Shown here: in pieces, positions 27,139-35,869 of the stretch
Layout: every line of letters starts with the position of its first letter
How positions within the stretch are numbered: position 1 is the first letter of the stretch
NCBI GenBank assembly: GCA_029260035.1
Contig: JAJDEA010000228.1
Span: 1 to 48,999 of the forward strand
Direction: 5' to 3'
Length of the DNA: 48,999 nt
Source: Phycisphaerae bacterium
GTDB lineage: Bacteria; Planctomycetota; Phycisphaerae; UBA1845
Position numbers and translations under genes: made by a program
Notes under the pieces: generated by a model
Told to the model about the DNA's origin: nothing
Databases searched by the model: none
Seen by the model: only the letters and a program-made list of their open reading frames with translations

Positions 27139-27261
27139 ATGGTCGTTTATCCAATGTCGAATGCCGAGAGGAAGGCAGTTCTTTGGGCCGTGCGACTGAT
27201 GCCGGCAATGGCACTCGGTATCCTTGTCCTATTAGGGGCGTGTTCGATTACGTTTACGTAA
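27139..27261 (+). CDS. Putative 40-residue membrane or lipoprotein microprotein
   Basis: A 40-residue frame with a polar, basic start (NAERKAVLWAVRL), one hydrophobic segment (about residues 19-35) and LVLLGAC, a perfect lipobox, with only five residues after the Cys. TAGGAGG lies six bases before the ATG, the strongest ribosome binding site in the neighbourhood. Its last 8 bases overlap the end of the convergent kinase gene. It may be a tiny lipoprotein, similar in layout to entericidin-like peptides, or a single-pass membrane peptide. It pairs with the microprotein at 27054-27128. Confidence 0.45.
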   Translation: MVVYPMSNAERKAVLWAVRLMPAMALGILVLLGACSITFT

Positions 27262-29710
27262 TTGTTTGCGTCTCGCTATTGTCAAATCCAAAGCTCTCGA
27301 ACGATTGGCGACTCTTCTCGAGAATGCGATGGCGGTTGCGTGCTAGCTCAAGCCAAAGCGCACATGCCATGATCGAGAATAGAACGAAACTCGCCATTGC
27401 CGTCTGTACGAGCATGTGCTCTCGGCTTACGAGTATCGTAAGTACGCTCGTGACAACGAGAGTTGCGAACGTTATCCATACCACCTTGCGTGAGCGCAAT
27501 TCAATCACGAATCGCATCGCAGCAAGCCTGATGGAGATGGCACAGCTGAATATGGCGAGAAACAGCGCTGCTACAAAGCCAGTAATCGTTGGCGGAAAGG
27601 CGGCTCTGATGTAGTCGCCATTCAATAGGCTTGTAATTGCGTCGGCTTGAAGATAGCCACCCGGTACGGTTATGATTTTGTTCGGGCCGTAACGTACTGG
27701 ATGGGCATCGGCGAGCAGCCCGAGTCTTGGCAATCGAACGTCAGCGACGAGTATGATCTTGCCTTGTGTCATGCGGCGTAGATCGTCGGCGCCCGCGTTC
27801 AAGAGGGTTTCGTAGGCAATGGTCCTTTGTTGCCATTCTTCCGGTGCGTTGAGTTCGAACGTCTTGAGTGCGAACAGTTCGCCTTCATTAACGCCTTGGT
27901 CGTCCTGCCCGGCCTTGACTCCCCACTTCAACGGTACGCGGTCTCGCTCACGAAGATAGGCTCCCGGACCTGTCCGATAGATCAATTCCAGTTCCTGGCT
28001 ACGGTCAGGCCAATCGATTTCCAAAGCGCAATCGTTGTGGAGAATGGCCGCCACTACTGTGATGGAGAGGTGCGGAATAACGGTTTCACCGCGACGAAAT
28101 GCTACGATGAATTCCCCGGGGCGCCGAACCATGTGTCGCGCTACGATAGCCCCGTGATGTAGAGGGCCAGCGATATTCTGTGTGATGGCGGGACTCAGGT
28201 CAGGTGTACCGTCGGCTCGGTACGATTTTGATGCGAGAATCACGGGAACATTTTCGCTGATAAGAGCGTTCATTCCTCGGACAAGTGCTTCATCGCCAGG
28301 CTGGGGTGATCGAAAGAAATAATCCCAAATTACAGCCGTTGGCTTGGCGTGGGCGAGTTTTTCCATGAATTGACCATGAACCGCTCTCCATGATGGCGCT
28401 CGATTTGTGACACCTGGCAGTCCTTCTCGCTCGGCGAACGCTTTGATGGCAGGGATGGTTTCGTCGCCGATTCCGGCTATCACAATCGCGTCCTTGGCGT
28501 TGTTCTTCATGCTAATAGGCTGGCTCGTGCCGCCGACGTTGTGCAAGAAGACCGTATTTCGCCAGCCCGCCCGCCCGAAATAAAGCGTCGCATAGAGCGA
28601 CGCAAGGACAATGGCTATAGCAATCGAAAAAACTCTCCAGCGTGACTTGATAGCGGCACCAACCATAATCCGTTTTACATAGTAAGCCGTGGACGTTGGT
28701 TTGGTTTGAATGGGCGAGTGATAGCAATAACGGCATAAATCATCAGCAAGTTTCTGGGCGGACTCTATTCGATGCTCTGTTTCAAAAGCCAAACATCGCT
28801 CGATGAGTATTTCGAGGTCTCGTCCATTGCGAATAGTTTGCAGGTTGGGTCGCTTGGGGGATTCTTTGCGAATTCGTTCGAGCAGTGCTTCCTGCGCAGT
28901 TTTTTCCTCGGTTGGCCCCAGTTCGTACGGATAATCCCCGTCCGAGACAATTTCGTAGAGCATGACGCCGAGCGCCCAGATGTCGCTCCGCGTATCGACC
29001 GGGCTTCCCGCGCCCCCCCAAGCCTGTTCGGGCGACATGTACTTAAGTGTCCCAATGAGATCACCTTTGCGTGTAATCGTGCCGCGCATGGAGCTGTTCC
29101 ACTCGGCGGCGCTGAGAGAGCAAATCCCAAAATCCAGAATATAGGGGTCATTTTTCTCATCGATAAGAATGTTTCGAGGTTTGAGGTCGCGATGAACGAC
29201 GCCTTGCGCATGGGCATCGGCGACCGCGCTGCACACCCGCCGAAATACGTCAAGCTTTTCTTCAAGTGACGTTGTGTGATAAACTAGGTGTTCATCGAGG
29301 TGCGTTCCCTCGACATAGTCCATGATATAGTACTGGGCTTCCCTGCATCGGCCATCGCCCAAGCATTTGACGATGCGCGGCGAATCGATCTTCTTGAGTA
29401 CGTTCACTTCACGTTCGAACCGTTGTTTCTCCATATCCCCCGCATAAGTCAGTATCTTCAACGCGATGATCTTCGGTCGGTCGGTGAGCCACCAAGCCTT
29501 GTAGACAATCCCGAATCGGCCTCGCCCCAATTCCTTTGCGATGTGAAACCCGTCTATGTTTGGGTATGGAGTTGGCCGTTCAATCTTGCAGAACTCTGAA
29601 AGGCATTCAGGGCAGTTGTGAAGATGGTCCTCGACGGTTCGTTGCTGTTCGCGCGAGAGCTTGTCCTGCGCCAGTTGCGTGAGAATCTTTGAGTCGGGGC
29701 AATCTGTCAT
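27254..29710 (-). CDS. Ser/Thr protein kinase with zinc-finger N-terminus and CHASE2 sensor
   Basis: An 818-residue one-component receptor kinase. Residues 29-36 (H-x3-C-x2-C) form a zinc-finger motif like that of anti-sigma factors. The kinase domain (about 54-330) is intact: GRGRFGIVY loop (62-70), Lys85, HRDLKPRN (173-180), DFG (193-195) and SPEQ. One membrane helix (about 359-378) leads to an extracytoplasmic CHASE2-like region (about 390-690, with AVIWDYFF), then three closing helices. It would sense an outside signal and phosphorylate cytosolic targets. The frame is open to a GTG at 29851; I start at ATG 29710, with ATG 29740 also possible; none has a strong ribosome binding site. It is transcribed alone. 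Confidence 0.88.
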   Translation of the reverse strand: MTDCPDSKILTQLAQDKLSREQQRTVEDHLHNCPECLSEFCKIERPTPYPNIDGFHIAKELGRGRFGIVYKAWWLTDRPKIIALKILTYAGDMEKQRFEREVNVLKKIDSPRIVKCLGDGRCREAQYYIMDYVEGTHLDEHLVYHTTSLEEKLDVFRRVCSAVADAHAQGVVHRDLKPRNILIDEKNDPYILDFGICSLSAAEWNSSMRGTITRKGDLIGTLKYMSPEQAWGGAGSPVDTRSDIWALGVMLYEIVSDGDYPYELGPTEEKTAQEALLERIRKESPKRPNLQTIRNGRDLEILIERCLAFETEHRIESAQKLADDLCRYCYHSPIQTKPTSTAYYVKRIMVGAAIKSRWRVFSIAIAIVLASLYATLYFGRAGWRNTVFLHNVGGTSQPISMKNNAKDAIVIAGIGDETIPAIKAFAEREGLPGVTNRAPSWRAVHGQFMEKLAHAKPTAVIWDYFFRSPQPGDEALVRGMNALISENVPVILASKSYRADGTPDLSPAITQNIAGPLHHGAIVARHMVRRPGEFIVAFRRGETVIPHLSITVVAAILHNDCALEIDWPDRSQELELIYRTGPGAYLRERDRVPLKWGVKAGQDDQGVNEGELFALKTFELNAPEEWQQRTIAYETLLNAGADDLRRMTQGKIILVADVRLPRLGLLADAHPVRYGPNKIITVPGGYLQADAITSLLNGDYIRAAFPPTITGFVAALFLAIFSCAISIRLAAMRFVIELRSRKVVWITFATLVVTSVLTILVSREHMLVQTAMASFVLFSIMACALWLELARNRHRILEKSRQSFESFGFDNSETQTIT

Positions 29711-30178
29711 AGTCGTTTCGCGTTCGAGTGAGATCATTTCTTTGGAGCAAGCCCCACTTTCTTGGCGGCCTCGAAACAGGTTTTCCCGAACGGTCGGCCC
29801 GAAACAGCAAAACGCAGCAAACGAGAACACTCCAGGAAATCCTATTCTCACAAATCTGTGCCAGCCTTGAAAGGGGATATCGGGTTCCGAGGCTGTTCGC
29901 GCTCAAAATGAACTTTCTGGGCGAAGCATCGCCTATGCAGTTTCGCTAACCTACCATTTACGCGTCAACAATTGGATTGGCAACGTACATATTCAAGTCT
30001 TGCGTGTGGGTGTTCTCTTTGCGATGGAGACGATCAAGCCATCGTTATGCGGATGGCACCTCTTTCTCTTCGTTTGTCTCGAGAAAAGGTGACGTTGGAT
30101 TGGCGCTGTTACGATGTTGCCATCGCAGCCAGCCGAGGGGTTCGCTCGGCTCGTGAGACATTTGGTGAGGACGAAATT
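29711..30178. other. Intergenic region between the kinase and cytochrome b genes
   Basis: About 470 bases between two leftward genes. I see no credible gene. It holds a 7-bp hairpin at 30131-30151 just after the cytochrome b stop and, further left, the promoter and leader of the kinase gene, which I cannot pinpoint. Confidence 0.4.
30131..30151 (-). terminator. Hairpin after the cytochrome b gene
   Basis: AGCCGAG and CTCGGCT form a perfect 7-bp stem with a 7-base loop, 28 bases beyond the stop of the cytochrome b gene. No T-run follows, so its role as transcript end is inferred from position only. Confidence 0.33.
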
Positions 30179-31366
30179 CTAGTGCGACAAGGCTTCGGTA
30201 TTCGGCGTATCAGTCGAGTCAGCAGGTACGATCAAGTGGGGTTTGCCTAGAAGGTCTATGTGGTACGCTTTCCCGAAGAGGGTGATGTTAGTTTCAGAAT
30301 AATGGCCCAGGACACCCAGAAAAACAGCGGCCAACAGCGCGAATAGGCCAAAGGCGACGGCGATGGGTCGTTTACGAGGGCGACGCTCTTTGCCACGATC
30401 CAGGAAAGGCCAGAGCAGCAGGAGCAAGAACGGCAGCGAGCAAATAATGATTCCAATAATCGCACCGTATGGTCCTTCAAAGTACTTGAGAAGCTGGTAG
30501 CTGGGCAGGAAGTACCACTCGGGTTTGATATGAGCGGGTGTAGAGAGCGCGTCAGCTGGCTCGCCAATTTCCCACGGCGAAACAACGGAAAGCGTGACCA
30601 GCACGGCTAATAGCAGGATTGCTACAGCGCCTTCCTTTGCAACATGAACGGGGAAAAATGGAATGCCATGCTTCGGCTCCAACGGCTCTTCCTCTCCAAC
30701 CGCCTCAAACGTAGCCAGGTTATTGACCCGCATCAGGACGAGATGGATGCCGATCATGCCTGTTAGAATCCACGGGAGAATAATCACATGCACAACAAAG
30801 AACCGGGACAGCGTTTCACCAGTGACCGCTTCCCCGCCTCGGAGGAAGTATTGCAGCCAACTACCGATGACCGGAACCTTATTGGCGGATTCGGTACCCA
30901 CTGTTGTTGCCCAGAACGCGATTTGGTTCCAAGGCAGAAGGTAGCCGGTAAATCCAAATGTAATCGTGACTACAAAGAGCACGACGCCTGTTACCCACGT
31001 TAATTCGCGCGGCTTCTTGTATGCACCGGAGAAAAAAGTACGAATCATGTGCAAAAGTACGCCGACAATCATCAGTGTCGCACCCCAGGCATGGATTTGC
31101 CTGTAGAGCCAGCCGAACTGCACTTCGCCCGTGATGTACTGAATGGACTTATGGGCTTCGTCCGGCGTCGGTCGGTAGTAAATCAATAGTAGGATGCCGG
31201 TGATGGTTTGACTAATAAAAAGAAGTAGCGACAGGCTGCCGAAAACGTGGAACCAGCCAGTATGCGGTGGCAGACGTTTGTGCGCTTGTTTATCAACGAA
31301 GTGTGCAACAGTATCCGTATCAAAACGACTGTCGAAAAACCCCTGAATTTTCTTGATAACACTCAT
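30179..31366 (-). CDS. Cytochrome b of a quinol-oxidising bc-type complex
   Basis: A 395-residue integral membrane cytochrome with about 8 helices, fusing the heme-binding half (b6-like) and the subunit-IV-like half in one chain. Heme ligands are His92, His106, His193 and His208; the 15-residue step between the last two is the b6-type spacing rather than the mitochondrial 14. The Qo-site motif PEWY is at 282-285 (PEWYFLPSYQLLK). The Cys that binds heme c_n in cyanobacterial b6 is not present in the PPHTGWFHVFG segment. It is the last gene of an operon with Rieske and nonaheme cytochrome, 112 bases after the Rieske stop. It oxidises quinol and passes one electron to the Rieske protein. Confidence 0.93.
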   Translation of the reverse strand: MSVIKKIQGFFDSRFDTDTVAHFVDKQAHKRLPPHTGWFHVFGSLSLLLFISQTITGILLLIYYRPTPDEAHKSIQYITGEVQFGWLYRQIHAWGATLMIVGVLLHMIRTFFSGAYKKPRELTWVTGVVLFVVTITFGFTGYLLPWNQIAFWATTVGTESANKVPVIGSWLQYFLRGGEAVTGETLSRFFVVHVIILPWILTGMIGIHLVLMRVNNLATFEAVGEEEPLEPKHGIPFFPVHVAKEGAVAILLLAVLVTLSVVSPWEIGEPADALSTPAHIKPEWYFLPSYQLLKYFEGPYGAIIGIIICSLPFLLLLLWPFLDRGKERRPRKRPIAVAFGLFALLAAVFLGVLGHYSETNITLFGKAYHIDLLGKPHLIVPADSTDTPNTEALSH

Positions 31367-31478
31367 GCTGACTGGTCTCTTGCTCTGTCAAAGCGGCCTG
31401 AGAAGCTCCGTAAGAACAAGCGTTTGCCGGTGTCTTGGCTAGCGCAAGTTCTATCTTTCTGTGGCGACTTCAACGATA

Positions 31479-31913
31479 TCATGCCGTACTCACGAAAATC
31501 TTGTCTCCCACTTCCTTTACGCTCACTTCGACGAGAGGCGCCGGCGGTGGTCCCGATACGACTTTGCCTTTTTCATCGAATGCGGCGGCATGGCAAGGGC
31601 AAAGGAACTGTTTCTTTCCGGTGTCCCACTTCACCAGACACCCAAGGTGCGTGCATACTGCTGAGAAAGCGCAAAAGCCGGATCGTTGCTTTACGACGAT
31701 GACCGCGAGGCTTCCAACTTGAACCGTCTTACTTTGGCCGATGGCCATGCTCTTGGCGCCCTCGACTTCGACTTTTTGTGAGCCTCCTCCCTTGGCTGCG
31801 GGCCAAAGATACAAGACTCCGGGAATCGCCAGAGCGGCCGTCGTGATCGCGGAGCAAGCCGCGATTAGAAAGTCGAGAAAACCACGTCGCGTCGGTGAGT
31901 TAGGCTTTGACAT
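31479..31913 (-). CDS. Rieske iron-sulfur protein
   Basis: A 144-residue membrane-anchored 2Fe-2S protein. A Tat-like N-terminus (TRRGFLDFL) and a single helix (about 14-36) precede the Rieske fold. Ligands Cys87/His89 (CTHLGC) and Cys105/His108 (CPCH) and the disulfide pair Cys92/Cys107 are all present; the Pro-rich loop is GPPPAPL. It starts 6 bases after the stop of the nonaheme gene, behind GAGGAG, and precedes cytochrome b. It is the high-potential acceptor of the bc-type complex. Confidence 0.95.
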   Translation of the reverse strand: MSKPNSPTRRGFLDFLIAACSAITTAALAIPGVLYLWPAAKGGGSQKVEVEGAKSMAIGQSKTVQVGSLAVIVVKQRSGFCAFSAVCTHLGCLVKWDTGKKQFLCPCHAAAFDEKGKVVSGPPPAPLVEVSVKEVGDKIFVSTA

Positions 31914-31919
31914 AATCGC

Positions 31920-33323
31920 TTAGGCTCCTCGCTCGGATGGCAAGGGTGTGACATATTGACGCTTGAGCTGTTTGTATTTTACATATAAAATGACAGAAAA
32001 CAAAACCGCAAATGCCCAGATCGGTATCAGCGCGACATACCGCAAGCGAAGTCCGTCTTCCAACGTGTCGAGTTCTGCGTTGACCTGATCGCAAACCGCA
32101 TTCAACTCGGCAACTTTCGCTTTAACTTTATCGTTATTCAAAGTGTGTTGAAGCGGCGCTAAGCCTATGAGCTGTGTCTTGGCATCGTCGAACAGGAACC
32201 GCTGATTCTCTACCAGCAAGACGCCTTGCCCCACTTTCTCAAGTCGATCGGCCGTTTGTGCATAGTATCGCTCAGCCTCGGATATGCCGTCCAGAATCTC
32301 CAATAGTTTGGGCAGACTTTCATCATCTTCCAGGTCATCATGGCAGTCTGTGCATGTTGGCATGGCTCGCATGATGATTTCTTTTGGCTTTGCATTGATG
32401 GCTTCAGTAATCTCGTCCGGTGTTGGATTGGGTTCTTTTTCCAAAAGGTGCGAATATCGTTGGATCAACACGCCAGGCGTCTTGGTGATTCGCTCGATTA
32501 GATGGAAGTGTCGACCCTCTCCGCCTCCATGGCACTGCACACATCCTCTATGGCCTTCTTGCGTGGCATGAATGCTGGTTGCGAAGAATTTGTTGACGTG
32601 GTCGTGGCATTTTCCACATACTGTACTCACGGATGTAAAGCCTGGGGGCATCGCGGAATGATTGCCATGACAGGTTGCGCAGGTTGGCGCACCGCTGTCG
32701 CCCTGGTCCAGGAGCAATTGGCCGTGAACGCTTTGGCGATATTCGTCCACAACTTCTGTCGGCAGGTCAAAATCCCCCATTAATTTCGAGTCTGCGTGGC
32801 ATTCTCCGCAAGTGGCTGGTACATTGAAGGGGTGGGTTTTGGCGCCGGGTTCATGCCCCGGTCGGATTTCGTGCGTTCCATGGCAATCTGTGCATATTGC
32901 GACGCGATCATCGCCTTGTTCTTTCAATGTCTTGCCGTGACCACTCGTCCAATACCTCGCCAACTGGTCCGTGCGCATGCCGAATGGATTCATTCGCTCG
33001 ACGTTGGCATGGCAACTACCGCAGAGATTGGGAATGTCCTGGCGTTTGGGCTTGCCGGAAAACGTGCTGCCATGGTCGAATGTAAGACCCCAATCGGCTT
33101 TACGGGCTATCAGTTGAGCGCGTTGCGTCGCGGGAATATCGTATTCTGTCGGTCCGCCATGACATTCCTGACAGGAGAGGGAGGTGTGGATTGAGGCGGC
33201 GAACTCAGTGTGTTCCACCTTATGGCAGGTCGCACAATCCGCAGGCTCCCCTGACGCGGTTGGAACTTGTACCAAGAAGAGCAACACAGCCATCGCAGAT
33301 AGAAGATGAGTAGGCATCAGCAT
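31920..33323 (-). CDS. Nonaheme cytochrome c, putative c1-replacing subunit of the bc complex
   Basis: A 467-residue exported cytochrome with nine CXXCH motifs at Cys 30, 51, 101, 144, 172, 215, 236, 261 and 324. A signal peptide (about 1-25) starts the protein; a helical, coiled-coil-like part (about 335-425) and a membrane helix (about 430-448) end it, followed by a short cytosolic basic tail. Being the first gene of the operon with Rieske and cytochrome b, and being membrane-anchored with its hemes outside, it is the natural stand-in for cytochrome c1. The start has a weak ribosome binding site; ATG two codons on is an alternative. Multiheme bc complexes are known in anammox planctomycetes, so the arrangement has a precedent. 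The direct heme order is not predictable. Confidence 0.88.
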   Translation of the reverse strand: MLMPTHLLSAMAVLLFLVQVPTASGEPADCATCHKVEHTEFAASIHTSLSCQECHGGPTEYDIPATQRAQLIARKADWGLTFDHGSTFSGKPKRQDIPNLCGSCHANVERMNPFGMRTDQLARYWTSGHGKTLKEQGDDRVAICTDCHGTHEIRPGHEPGAKTHPFNVPATCGECHADSKLMGDFDLPTEVVDEYRQSVHGQLLLDQGDSGAPTCATCHGNHSAMPPGFTSVSTVCGKCHDHVNKFFATSIHATQEGHRGCVQCHGGGEGRHFHLIERITKTPGVLIQRYSHLLEKEPNPTPDEITEAINAKPKEIIMRAMPTCTDCHDDLEDDESLPKLLEILDGISEAERYYAQTADRLEKVGQGVLLVENQRFLFDDAKTQLIGLAPLQHTLNNDKVKAKVAELNAVCDQVNAELDTLEDGLRLRYVALIPIWAFAVLFSVILYVKYKQLKRQYVTPLPSERGA

Positions 33324-33903
33324 GTCTTGATAACCAGGAAAATCAAACCCTGAAGCAATCGTTATTTCAAAATAGCGATCGGAAGCATCTTTCAGTTAAT
33401 ATCGGCGACAGGTACCGAAACAGCGTACCATCAGGAGACAAACTAGCGACATCACACGGCGTACGCAAGAACCTTCGACGCAAGTCATTCAAGGCAATGC
33501 TCGCCCGCAGAAGAAGACCTACCAAGTTTTGTATAAGCTATCGGCTGTGATGTTCGTAATCGCACACCTGGATCAAGTTTTGCCGAATCTCCAAAGTTAA
33601 TCCCACTCGCTTATGCAAGGTGGTGATTCCAAGAGGGGCTAGGGATGCTCCGCAAATCTCCGCGCCCTATTCTCACAGAATTCACCAGCAGTCTGCGTGC
33701 CAGACAGATCAAGCGGCTTGTGTACTGATCTAATGGAGTAATCCGATGCAGTTGGTTTGGCGCTAGGGCCGCTTCGGCATGGCAATTGCTGAGAAAATTG
33801 GATTGCGTGGCGCACCTCGTGAACCTATTATGGCTGCGACGGGGGCGTGCTGAAAGCGTTGTGTGGGGTGAGGCAGACAATCTCAAGAAATGAGGATAAT
33901 TTC
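33324..33903. other. Intergenic region between divergent bc and c554-like units
   Basis: About 580 bases separating the leftward nonaheme-Rieske-cytochrome b operon from the rightward c554-like gene. Apart from the promoter at 33803-33831 I see no gene or stable structure. The promoter of the bc operon must lie in its left part but is not clear by eye. Confidence 0.4.
33803..33831 (+). promoter_or_regulatory. Sigma70-type promoter of the c554-like cytochrome gene
   Basis: TTGCGT (33803-33808), 17-base spacer, TATTAT (33826-33831), 72 bases before the ATG. The layout matches the candidate promoters at 14856-14884 and 41435-41463. Confidence 0.5.
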
Positions 33904-34569
33904 ATGAAAGCTCGAATGGGAGTAGTTTTGGCGATCGGGTGTGTGGGGATTGGTACGATCCTCTGGCAAGTTGGGTCAGCTAGTGGGGATTCAGGAGTGG
34001 TCCCGTCTGCCGTGGCGATCGCGACGTCCATGCCGGTGTTGGGCGGAGATGGCCCTACGTACGTTGGCAGCAGCAAATGCAAGATGTGTCATATCAAACA
34101 GAACAAGAGTTGGAAAAAGGGCAAGAAGGCGAAAGCTCTAGAGTCGCTTAAGCCCGGACACGCTGACGATATCAAGACGAAGCACGGCTTGGATCCCGGC
34201 AAGGACTATACGACGGACGAATCCTGTCTTGCCTGTCATACGACCGGCTATGGGCAGGCCGGTGGATTTGCGATTCCTGACCCCAGTGATAAGAAAGCCG
34301 TCAAGAGAGCCAAGAAATTGGCTGGTGTAGGATGCGAATCATGTCACGGACCCGGCAGTGAATACATCAAACTGCACAAAGAGATCCTCAAGTCCAAGCG
34401 AAAGTACAAAGTTGAAGAGATGTATGCAGCCGGTATGTTCAAAATCGAAGAATCCACTTGTGTTACCTGCCACAACGACAAGAATCCGACCTTTGAAGGG
34501 TTTGATTTTGCCGCCATGAAGGAGCAGGGTGCGCATGATCACTTTGAGTTGAAGCAGCGGGAGAATTAA
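33904..34569 (+). CDS. Tetraheme cytochrome c554-like protein
   Basis: A 221-residue exported cytochrome. A signal peptide or N-terminal anchor (about 5-25) precedes YVGSSKCKMCHIKQNKSW and four CXXCH sites at Cys 59, 108, 144 and 186. The YVG-x-KC-x2-CH start, the Lys-rich helix after heme 1 and the LKPG step resemble the cytochrome c554 family, which in nitrifiers accepts electrons from HAO. GAGGA lies seven bases before ATG 33904; an earlier ATG at 33847 lacks a site. It is a monocistronic gene with its own promoter and terminator (34688-34726). An HAO-family protein is present at 5093-6544, so the two could be partners, although the genes are 27 kb apart. Confidence 0.87.
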   Translation: MKARMGVVLAIGCVGIGTILWQVGSASGDSGVVPSAVAIATSMPVLGGDGPTYVGSSKCKMCHIKQNKSWKKGKKAKALESLKPGHADDIKTKHGLDPGKDYTTDESCLACHTTGYGQAGGFAIPDPSDKKAVKRAKKLAGVGCESCHGPGSEYIKLHKEILKSKRKYKVEEMYAAGMFKIEESTCVTCHNDKNPTFEGFDFAAMKEQGAHDHFELKQREN

Positions 34570-34687
34570 GGACTGCGCGATGTTTTCTCTTGGTGTCCAG
34601 GCGCTAATTCGAGACAGTTCTTCGGAGTAAGCCCAGAGTAGAATCGCAACAGACGAATAGAACTTACGCCGGTTTGTCTTTAAATGG

Positions 34688-34726
34688 AGCCGAGGGGCTT
34701 TTCGATCAGTCCTTCGGCTTTGTTTC
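34688..34726. terminator. Bidirectional intrinsic terminator
   Basis: AGCCGAGGG pairs with CCTTCGGCT (one G-T pair, 14-base loop) and runs into TTTGTTT on the plus strand. It ends the c554-like gene. On the minus strand the same hairpin is followed by CCATTTA, and it lies 48 bases past the stop of the leftward NHL gene, so it could serve both convergent units. Confidence 0.6.
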
Positions 34727-34773
34727 TGCGTTGGAATCGGCGAGGTCTCTATGACTCAAGAGATGGAGTGGTT

Positions 34774-35853
34774 CTACCGACTCTTTCCGATCGCGAACAG
34801 GTTGATTCGGCTGACTCCCAGGCTGTTCGCAACGAAAACGAAATAATCTGCGCGAAAGTCGTCAGGAATCCAATCAGCCAATGACTTGGGAAGTGTTGGT
34901 GCGATGGCAATATCTACAGGCATTGCTGTGCTGCCGAACTTGTGGCCCGTGCCGCCAAGGACCATAAGAAGACTTGTCTGGTCGTCGAAGAGGTTCACAT
35001 GTGCGAAATCGCTGTCGGCAACGAATAAGATGCCGTCTGGTCCGATGGCTATGCCTCTCGGTTTGCCGAGATCGCCGTAACGGTTGCCCGCTTGTCCGAA
35101 TTCAGCCGATGCCGATCCATCCTCGTTCAAGGTGATTACGCGCGACCCCATCATATCCGAAACGAATACTCGGCCTGTATTGTCAAAAGCGATGCCCATC
35201 GGCAAGGCCTTCTTCTTGTCATCATTCTCGGGGAGATCGATAGATTTGATCCAGAGACCGTCGCTCGTAGAGAAAACGTCGAGCTTGAGGCTTTCGATAT
35301 CCGCCACGAACAGTCGATCGTCCTTCACGCCCAGTGCAACCGGCCGAAACCGCTCGCGATCTGGAGGCTTAAAGCTCTGCACGATCGAACCCACCTGTGT
35401 CACACTGATGACTTTGGAAAGCTTCGTGTCAGCCACAAATACCGTGCCAGCTTCATCCACGGCGATGGCAACGGGTTTTTGAAGTTGGCCTTCGGCGTCG
35501 AGCAGTGACGCTTCTCCCGTGTCGAGATTCCATACATGAATAACGGCGGACTCCGCGTCGCAAACGAAGAGTTTATGATCCTTATATTCCACGCCCGAAG
35601 GTCTGGCGACGAACGGGCTGGCTGCTCCCCCCCGCAAAACGTCCAACCAGGACTGTTTCGGCTCAACGAGGTCCGACAGGCTGTTGAAAGATTTCAGGTG
35701 GACCGCGTGAGCGGGAGTCGTTGCTGGCGGAAGGTAGACAATGTCAGGCGTTCGCCGATTCGCGAGGCAGCCTGTCGATAGCGCAGCGAGGACGATTATT
35801 GCTGTCAGTGACCACCGCTTTGAAGAACCACAGAATGAACAAACTGTTTTCAT
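34774..35853 (-). CDS. NHL-repeat beta-propeller lipoprotein (second copy)
   Basis: A 359-residue lipoprotein with a canonical lipobox LSTGC (Cys29). The mature part is a predicted six-bladed propeller of NHL type; blades show the pattern PVAIAVDEAGTVFVADT, PMGIAFDNTGRVFVSD and PRGIAIGPDGILFVADSD. Such propellers bind proteins or other ligands and have no catalytic signature here. It is the last gene of the barrel-cytochrome operon, 16 bases after the tetraheme gene, and ends at the terminator 34688-34726. Its likeness to the NHL lipoprotein at 38244-39293 suggests duplication. I infer a scaffold role at the outer membrane for the cytochromes; no direct evidence. Confidence 0.85.
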   Translation of the reverse strand: MKTVCSFCGSSKRWSLTAIIVLAALSTGCLANRRTPDIVYLPPATTPAHAVHLKSFNSLSDLVEPKQSWLDVLRGGAASPFVARPSGVEYKDHKLFVCDAESAVIHVWNLDTGEASLLDAEGQLQKPVAIAVDEAGTVFVADTKLSKVISVTQVGSIVQSFKPPDRERFRPVALGVKDDRLFVADIESLKLDVFSTSDGLWIKSIDLPENDDKKKALPMGIAFDNTGRVFVSDMMGSRVITLNEDGSASAEFGQAGNRYGDLGKPRGIAIGPDGILFVADSDFAHVNLFDDQTSLLMVLGGTGHKFGSTAMPVDIAIAPTLPKSLADWIPDDFRADYFVFVANSLGVSRINLFAIGKSR

Positions 35854-35869
35854 AGGTAAAATACTCGCG

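Noticed and set aside
30179..33323. Plus-strand frames opposite the bc operon (for example 32796-33194)
   Set aside because: They mirror the coding bias of the real genes, whose heme, Rieske and cytochrome b motifs are unambiguous.
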